Source of the DNA: Tremella fuciformis
Lineage: Eukaryota; Basidiomycota; Tremellomycetes; Tremellales; Tremellaceae
DNA length: 64,000 nt
Assembly (NCBI GenBank): GCA_032768795.1
Contig: CP136490.1
Span: 4,154,001-4,218,000 of the forward strand
Reading direction: 5' to 3'
The position numbers and the translations under genes were made by a program. Of the stretch, positions 58,334 through 64,000 are shown one piece after another (positions within the stretch are counted from its first letter, which is position 1; each line of letters opens with the position of its first letter). The notes under the pieces were generated by a model. That model saw nothing but the letters and a program-made list of their open reading frames with translations. It did no database searches and was not told where the DNA came from.

Positions 58334-60161
58334 GCGAGCGAGAGGGTGTGTGCTCGGGGCGATTGCGAGGACGGGGTGGAGCTGTGTTGATGATGGAAAG
58401 CGTGGTGATGTATGGCGATGCTGCCAGTGATTGCGGGGTGGGAAGGAGTTGATGACGAGCCGAGAAGCAAGACTGAATGCTCGATCTCGGTGTCTATGTC
58501 CTCTAAACAGCTCATACGGGCTAGCCTGGGAACCTCGATGGGCTGCCGGCACGCTCGCTTCTCGGATACTGGAGTATTGGATGATGGACTCACCGCTGTG
58601 ATCACTATTGCTGCTATTAGGGGTATGGGTATCCACGTCCAGATCCACGCTCCCACGTTTGCTTGAGGACGGAATGGTGGGCGATATCGTGTATGTTATC
58701 GACCGCGAGTAGAGCAGCTCAACGTCGACGAGCCCGTCTCTCTGTCTGTCTGTCGGTTGTTCGGGTAGAGAGGGAGAGAGAAGGGTAAAGGATGGGCTAT
58801 CGGTCTAGTGATGTCGAGTGAATCGGGTGGGGTAATGGCCGAAGTGCAGTGGTCAAGCGTCAGATAGGAAGGGTTGGTGGTGGCGAGGGGGAGAATGATG
58901 TTGAGCGAGGGGAGAATAAAGGAAGGCGTGTATCAGATGTATAAGTAGCTGTTTGAAGAGGGCGCGAGAGAGAGTCAAAGGCAGTGTGTGCTATGGTGCA
59001 GCAAGAAGCAGGGTTCCGGACAAAAGGGTCCGAGCGGACGAGCGGACAGGGTCGAGTTGACCCCTTGGAGTGGTGGTGGCGTTAGAGACGAGTTATGCTC
59101 TTGCATGTGAACAAGCATACCGCCCATGTGGCCCCTTCTCTGTCTCTGGCTCTTGTCGGCAATTGGCGGCCGAGCTTGGAAGCGCAGAGAGACAAAGAGT
59201 TGGAATGCGCCGATCGTCGCTCAGGAACAAATGACTCATGTTCTCAAAGAGAAGCTGACTGTAGCTTCTTTCATATGGACAAGCAACGAGAGCACTGCCG
59301 CTGTTGATCATTACATCTCGCTCAGAGCTGTTGAAGGTCTGCCATGATAATCCCAGGCGGGGTCGGTCACCCGCATCTGCATGCTCCAAGATACTCTGAG
59401 GACGCACTCAGATTGAATGGGGCAATGGGATTGGAACGCGTCGTGATACAGCGGATGGAATGTCAGCTACCAATTGCGACGATGTGACTGTCTTCGAGTG
59501 GAAGCTACCCCGATGCTGGTCCTTGCCTCGCTATCTTCACACGAGGACTGCCCTTCCCCCACCGCTCGCCGTCGGACAGATGGGAGACTAGTAGAGGGGA
59601 GTGAGAGAAGTCCACCATTCCATCATTCTGTGGCCGCCCTCATCGGACGGAGACAGTCTCTTCGTGCACGTATGACGGATGCTCAATAGTATCTTCGTCG
59701 ATGAGGCCAACAGCAAGCATCATGCATGCCATCTACGAGTGGCTGTCCCATCTGTCCCGCCCAGGCTGCATGCGGGGAACCGTCGTCGGTGTGACGCGCG
59801 CTCGGACCACCTCCACCTCACCCTGCCTGCCCTTCTCGGACACGACTAGACTCTCTGTTCACGGTTTCATATCGCATATCGTCTCCTGTGACGTCCACGA
59901 GCCCGGATCTCCGCTGCGTACACTGCTCTGCCGCACATCTGACAGTCAGCGGCACTGACTCCAACTCGACCATACACAACGAGGCACGCGGCGAGGACGC
60001 TCGTTCAACACACAGCTCGACCCATGAAGCAATAGATCACCTGGGCACGAGAAGCGCCCACCACGCCCCGCCCCGCGCCGTGAGAGCGAGAGCGTGGCTG
60101 CGTGGCCTCCGCTTGCGACGCCCCAGTGTGCCAGGTGACGGTCATGACTGTTGCCGTCGCC
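58334..60161. promoter_or_regulatory. 1.8-kb divergent upstream region NIK1/CaaX gene
   Basis: No conserved gene is seen between the two divergent start codons. The frame upstream of NIK1 ATG stays open for 105 codons to 58648 but has no ATG. Short simple-sequence stretches (TCTGTCTGTCTGTC at about 58740, GAGAGGGAGAGAGAAGGG at about 58770) and GA-rich DNA at 58870-58980 suggest a long transcribed leader or complex promoter. Short ORFs at 59.1-60.1 kb overlap on both strands without signatures. Confidence 0.45.
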
Positions 60162-62321
60162 ATGGCACAGTTCCCGGGACCGTCGCGAGGAGGAATGGGG
60201 GTAATGATGGGGTATGAAGATCAGATCGTGCCGACCTTGCGAAAGCGTGAGTCACCTCTCTCTCCCTTCCGCCTTCTCTCACTCTAATGTGTGTGGATCC
60301 TGGAGCTCCTGTCATGTCCTGCTCGAGCTCTGTAGGGCTGACATGCAGGCCTCGAGCAGGAATCCGCCTACATCTCTCATCGTCTCTCGTCGTACTCGTC
60401 CAAATCGCTGGCTGAAGCCGACTATAATATCAGCCCTCCTGTAGCGCACGCTCCTCCCCCTCATACCTCTCGAGAGCCACAACAGACAGGTTCTCCATCC
60501 CAGATCCCCGTTCGTGTCCACTCCCCCCGCGTCAGGCAAAAGTCCACTCCTTTCTCCTCGGCGACATCACCCGCGTTCGATGATGAATCGCCAAGTTTGC
60601 CACGTCCGATTGCCCAGCGCAACGCTTCCTCGTCTGGACCCTCGACGCCCCCTGCAACTTCGTCCGCGCCGCCCTCCAGGATACCCACTCGGCCCAGAAG
60701 CAAATCCCAACTGGCGCCTCGGCCCAGCCTACCGGTATCCCATCCTGCCTTGCCCAATGCACGGCCGCCAATATCCAGGAATGCGACCGGGACCAGTCCT
60801 GGGTCGCATTCCCCTTCTTCTAGGGAGGGAGGACGAGAGTCGCCCGAGCTGGAGCTCAATGTCCGCGAGGGGTTCATCAAGAACGAGCTGCCGCCTTTCA
60901 AGCTGCAGGCCGGAGAAGCGATGCGCATAGCCGAACGAGGCCATGATCTCCGCGACGAAGATCAAGAGGAAGATCGCACATGGGAGGTGGACGACTTTGA
61001 CGACTTTCACGGTGCTCAGCGTAGAGAGATAGAAGGTATAGGACTCGGCATAGACACCTACCCTTCCGGTTCCAGCCAAGCCGAGGTGTCGACGAGGAAG
61101 CGGGCAGTGTCCATGAGAAGTTCTGGCGGTGGACCTGATGGCAAATTCGGTCCGCGACTAGGGCCCAATTCGCAAAAGGCTCTGGGTTTGGGTAACCCAA
61201 GGCAGAAGACGAGCACGCCGAGATCAGCAACCGGGGCCAAGAGCAAGATACCCAACGGTCAGCCGTCGCCTCTTGCGTCCTCTTCGTCTACGGCGCGCTC
61301 TGCGTCGCTCAACATGCTCGCCTCGTCCCAGACTGCGACAGGGAGCAGACTGGGCGTGGCAGCACACTTTATACCGCCGCAGAGTACCTACACTCCGCCC
61401 AAGGGGCAAGATTGGGATACGGTGGTCTTGCCGGCTGTAGCGAAGAAGCTCGGACTCAAAGGCGATGGAGAGGAGTTTGTGGTCGAGGGCGACGAGGGCG
61501 ACCTCGCCGTCGAGTGGGATAAGGACGGGCGGGCCATACGGTGGCTGAAGCGGGTCGCAGGAGACAGGCAAAGACCCGGGAGAGAAAGCGTGGGTACTGT
61601 GTCACGGTGCGCGTTGGCTCACACAGTACAGTCGGCCGACGGTTCGTATATTGACGACTACTACACATCCGAGATTCTTGACAACGACCACCCGCTCAAC
61701 ACTTCACACGCCTCTGCCTTCTCCCCGACGTTCGAGCCGTCCCCCGATAACCCGCTCAGAGCCGCCACGTCCATCGAGCGCCTGCGTCCCAAACGATCTG
61801 GCGATCTGCGCACTCCCTTGCGCGTCTCCGACTCGGTCCATACGCCATCTTACGAACCGCCCGTCTCACCAGCCCCTTTCTCGTCCATGGACCCGGATCC
61901 CACTCCCCGCCCTGCACCCTCGCCCACCAAGGCCAGCCATGGCATCTCCCGCAAACCCTCGGTGTTGCGTAAAAACCCGACGCCGCCCGTATCGCGCCAG
62001 CCGTCGATGGGCAACATGCGCCAGACTGGCCCCGGGTCAGGCATGAGGGGCAACGAGTACGAATACTTCTCTCAGGGCCGGGTCGCCTCGCTCAATGGTA
62101 TGGGCGGCGGCGGGCAAGGTCTCGGATTGCCGGGACATGGCAGCGCTCCCGGTTACCCGCCGCCTACGCCGGGTACGACGCATCACTTGCAGGAGATGAT
62201 CTACCAGAACAGCCAGCGAGATCGTACGCGCCGCGACGCCGCTCAGTCACAATCGCAATCGCCCGATTCTCCGCAGTCGCGAGAAAAGCGCCGTGAAGGA
62301 TGCGGGTGTGTAGTGATGTGA
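60162..62321 (+). CDS. Unrecognised protein with C-terminal CaaX box
   Basis: Spliced start at ATG 60162 (MAQFPGPSRGGMGVMMGYED, then QIVPTLRK). An intron from GTGAGT at 60250 to CAG 60349 restores frame to RLEQESAYISHRLSSYSSKS. The rest is mainly Pro/Ser/Arg-rich and disordered, with two folded-looking islands: LNVREGFIKNELPPFKLQAG with an acidic stretch after it, and QDWDTVVLPAVAKKLGLKGD followed by AVEWDKDGRAIRWLKR near 61.4-61.55 kb. The last residues are EGCGCVVM: CVVM fits a CaaX prenylation signal, preceded by another Cys that could be palmitoylated. This predicts a membrane-tethered scaffold. An in-frame intron near 61591 is possible. I know no function. Confidence 0.65.
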
Positions 62322-62423
62322 AGAGCAGAGGAGTATGCCATGTTCATGCGCCGCACGTATCCTATCGTGCATAATGTTGTTGGATGTATATACATGCATG
62401 ACCATGCCATCGTAGTGGGTAGG

Positions 62424-64000
62424 TCACCGGTGCAGCTCGTCCCGCCGCGCCTGCGCTTGAGTCTGGTCGGGCGACCTGCCCATCACGGCTGCCAGCGCGT
62501 TGCCCGCCGCGCCGAGGCTGGACGGTAGGCTCGTCCCGTGCATCGCGGCGGCGGCGACTTCGGAATCGCTCTTGGGCAGGGTAGGTCGTGCGTCCTTCGA
62601 GCCGGGGGTGTGGTCCGGCCGAAGCTGCGCAGCCGTGGCTGTGGCAGCCATGGCGGAGGCGACCGACGAGGGCATTGTGGGCGAGGGGGGGTTGTGCGAT
62701 GGCACAGTGGGGTTTTGGAGCTTGAGGTGGGTGGGCGTGGCTGACGGCGCGTGGGTGCCGTGCTTGATGAGCGTCCTGCGGTCAGCCTGCGAGATCACAG
62801 AAAGAGGGGGGAAACGGCGCACAGCTCTTCCAGGAGGGTGGCGTGGCGGTAGGCGAGCCGAATGGTGGGCACGTTGGTCTTGTGTATATCGTTGCCCTCT
62901 TTGCCGGGGAGGTACCACTTCTGGCCGATCCAGTGCTTCTTGACGGCCATCTCCCACCCGCTCTGCAGGACCGAGTTGCGCGCGAGCTCGCACATGTCCG
63001 CCGGGGTGAGTTTGTAGATCTGCGCGGCGCACGAGTACTCTTCGAGCAGGTGCGACTGGGTAAAGTGGAACTGGAGCGGGTCGTCGGTCGACAGCGACAC
63101 GTTGAGCCCGACGCGGAAGAAGTCTTTGAACGGGTTGCGCTCGTATGTCAGGAACAGGGCGTTGTTCGACAGCGGCGACATGGCCAGCCCAATTTGTTTC
63201 AGGTAGAAGAGGTACTGCAGGGCGGGCACCTTGCGCAGGAGGATACCGTGCGAGATCGAGTGCGCCGTGAGGAAGGCTGAAGACAGGTGATCGGGATCGC
63301 CAGCCTCGCCGCAGTGCGGCCGGAGCACGAACGTGTCTGCGGTGAGTAAACATTTACACAGTCTTCCTCCAGACCCACTGAAACCGCGGTGCCGCCTGAA
63401 GGCATTCAAGCTTGCCATGTTGGCGAACATGTAGTAGATCCTTGACGTCAGCTGAAATCCTCATTGTATCACGACCCTCACCAGTAGCTGTACGGAGGGC
63501 TCTGCGTCGTGTCCCACATCCTCGCGGTGGGGAACTTGCGGTACAGCCTTCTCTCCGGCTTGCTCTCGTCGTCCACCGAATCAAAGCCGACGACTCGCTG
63601 CAGGAACACGTGCAGCTCTGGGTGGGTCGTGGGGTCTTTGGTCACCTCGAACAGAGGCTGGAAGACATTCTTGACGACATCCTCAAAGTTGTTCACTAGC
63701 CCGCTGTTTTTGTACACCTCGTACAGCCGCGGGACTTGGATGAGCCAGCGCACGTTGTGCGAGATGAGCTTGTTGCCAACAACCCATTTGGCAAGTTTGT
63801 CCCATTCGCTCATGTTTCGGCCGTAGATCGAAAGTCGCCACTCAGAGTGCTGATACTTTGACTGCTCCAAGTCCGTGATGAGCTCGTGAGTCAGCTCGGC
63901 AAGGTATTTCCCCTTCAGCAAGTTGTCGGTCTTCAGGAAGATCTCTCGTAGACGCGAGGAACCGGTGGGGTTGTATCGGTCGTTGAAGCGGTCGAAGCGG
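62424..64000 (-). CDS. AMD1: AMP deaminase, C-terminal part
   Basis: Converts AMP to IMP in the purine nucleotide cycle. The gene continues past the right edge, so its N-terminus is missing. Visible from the N-terminal side: [40 protein letters not shown], the exon ending PPYSYW, then [17 protein letters not shown]. The catalytic barrel continues [12 protein letters not shown] (metal-ligand His/Glu region), [30 protein letters not shown] (the signature, with zinc-binding Asp) and [20 protein letters not shown]. After an intron the tail [19 protein letters not shown] and a Pro/Ala-rich extension end with DELHR, TGA at 62424-62426. An intron sits near 63335-63360 with GTGAGT. All active-site blocks seen are intact. 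Confidence 0.93.

Noticed and set aside
58334..58648. N-terminal extension of NIK1 to 58648
   Set aside because: The first codon there is GTG and no ATG occurs before 58333; left as leader sequence.
59093..60160. Several 60-110 codon ORFs upstream of the CaaX gene
   Set aside because: Arg/Ser/Cys-rich random-looking peptides on both strands; no family signature.
1..64000. tRNA, rRNA or CRISPR features
   Set aside because: No GGTTCGAATCC-like B box with matching A box, no rRNA-like segment and no regularly spaced repeats were seen.

Overview
The window is nuclear DNA from a basidiomycete fungus, most likely a Tremellomycete-type yeast (moderate confidence). The reasons are: GC-rich genes packed on both strands; many spliceosomal introns of about 40-60 nt with GTGAGT-like donors and CTGAC/CTGAT branch points next to the 3' AG; and eukaryote-specific proteins such as DASH, FACT, the Prp19 complex, VPS13 and a fungal group III histidine kinase. 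I found no bacterial-style operons, CRISPR arrays, rRNA or convincing tRNA genes.

Layout from left to right. 1-6.7 kb: the 3' end of a cell-surface single-pass membrane protein, then VPS23/TSG101 (ESCRT-I) and COG5 (Golgi tether) divergent over a 237-bp spacer. 6.8-8.2 kb: two head-to-tail copies of a 683-bp repeat. 8.3-14.1 kb: a bromodomain protein and an F-box/LRR-like protein. 14.4-18.1 kb: two unrecognised genes that look distantly related to each other. 18.5-23.7 kb: an SH3 protein with a 5-nt microexon, TIM22, and a glycerol-3-phosphate acyltransferase (GAT/SCT1 family). 23.8-29.2 kb: PRP19 and a PRP2/DHX16-like DEAH helicase, divergent from one promoter region. 29.4-40.2 kb: a small unnamed protein, PMS1, a KEL3/KLHDC4 kelch protein and SPT16. 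40.6-51.1 kb: VPS13. 51.3-52.3 kb: a third copy of the 683-bp repeat, 19 bp upstream of the tiny three-exon gene DAD4. 53.3-58.3 kb: the osmosensing hybrid histidine kinase NIK1/OS-1 with six HAMP-type units and a long gene-free upstream region. 60.2-62.3 kb: a low-complexity protein ending in a CaaX box. 62.4 kb to the right edge: AMP deaminase, cut by the window.

Most genes are conserved housekeeping genes and the window is not a gene cluster. Two divergent pairs do join related functions: PRP19/PRP2 (spliceosome activation) and VPS23/COG5 (membrane traffic).

The most unusual feature is the 683-bp repeat. All three copies start with TC, end with CTAG followed by T, and have a short hairpin just before CTAG. 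One copy sits between A and T. These are the marks of a non-autonomous Helitron. All copies look identical by eye and have their 3' end close to the start of a gene on the same strand. Exon boundaries were read by eye from splice signals and reading frame; gene ends are generally firmer than every internal junction.
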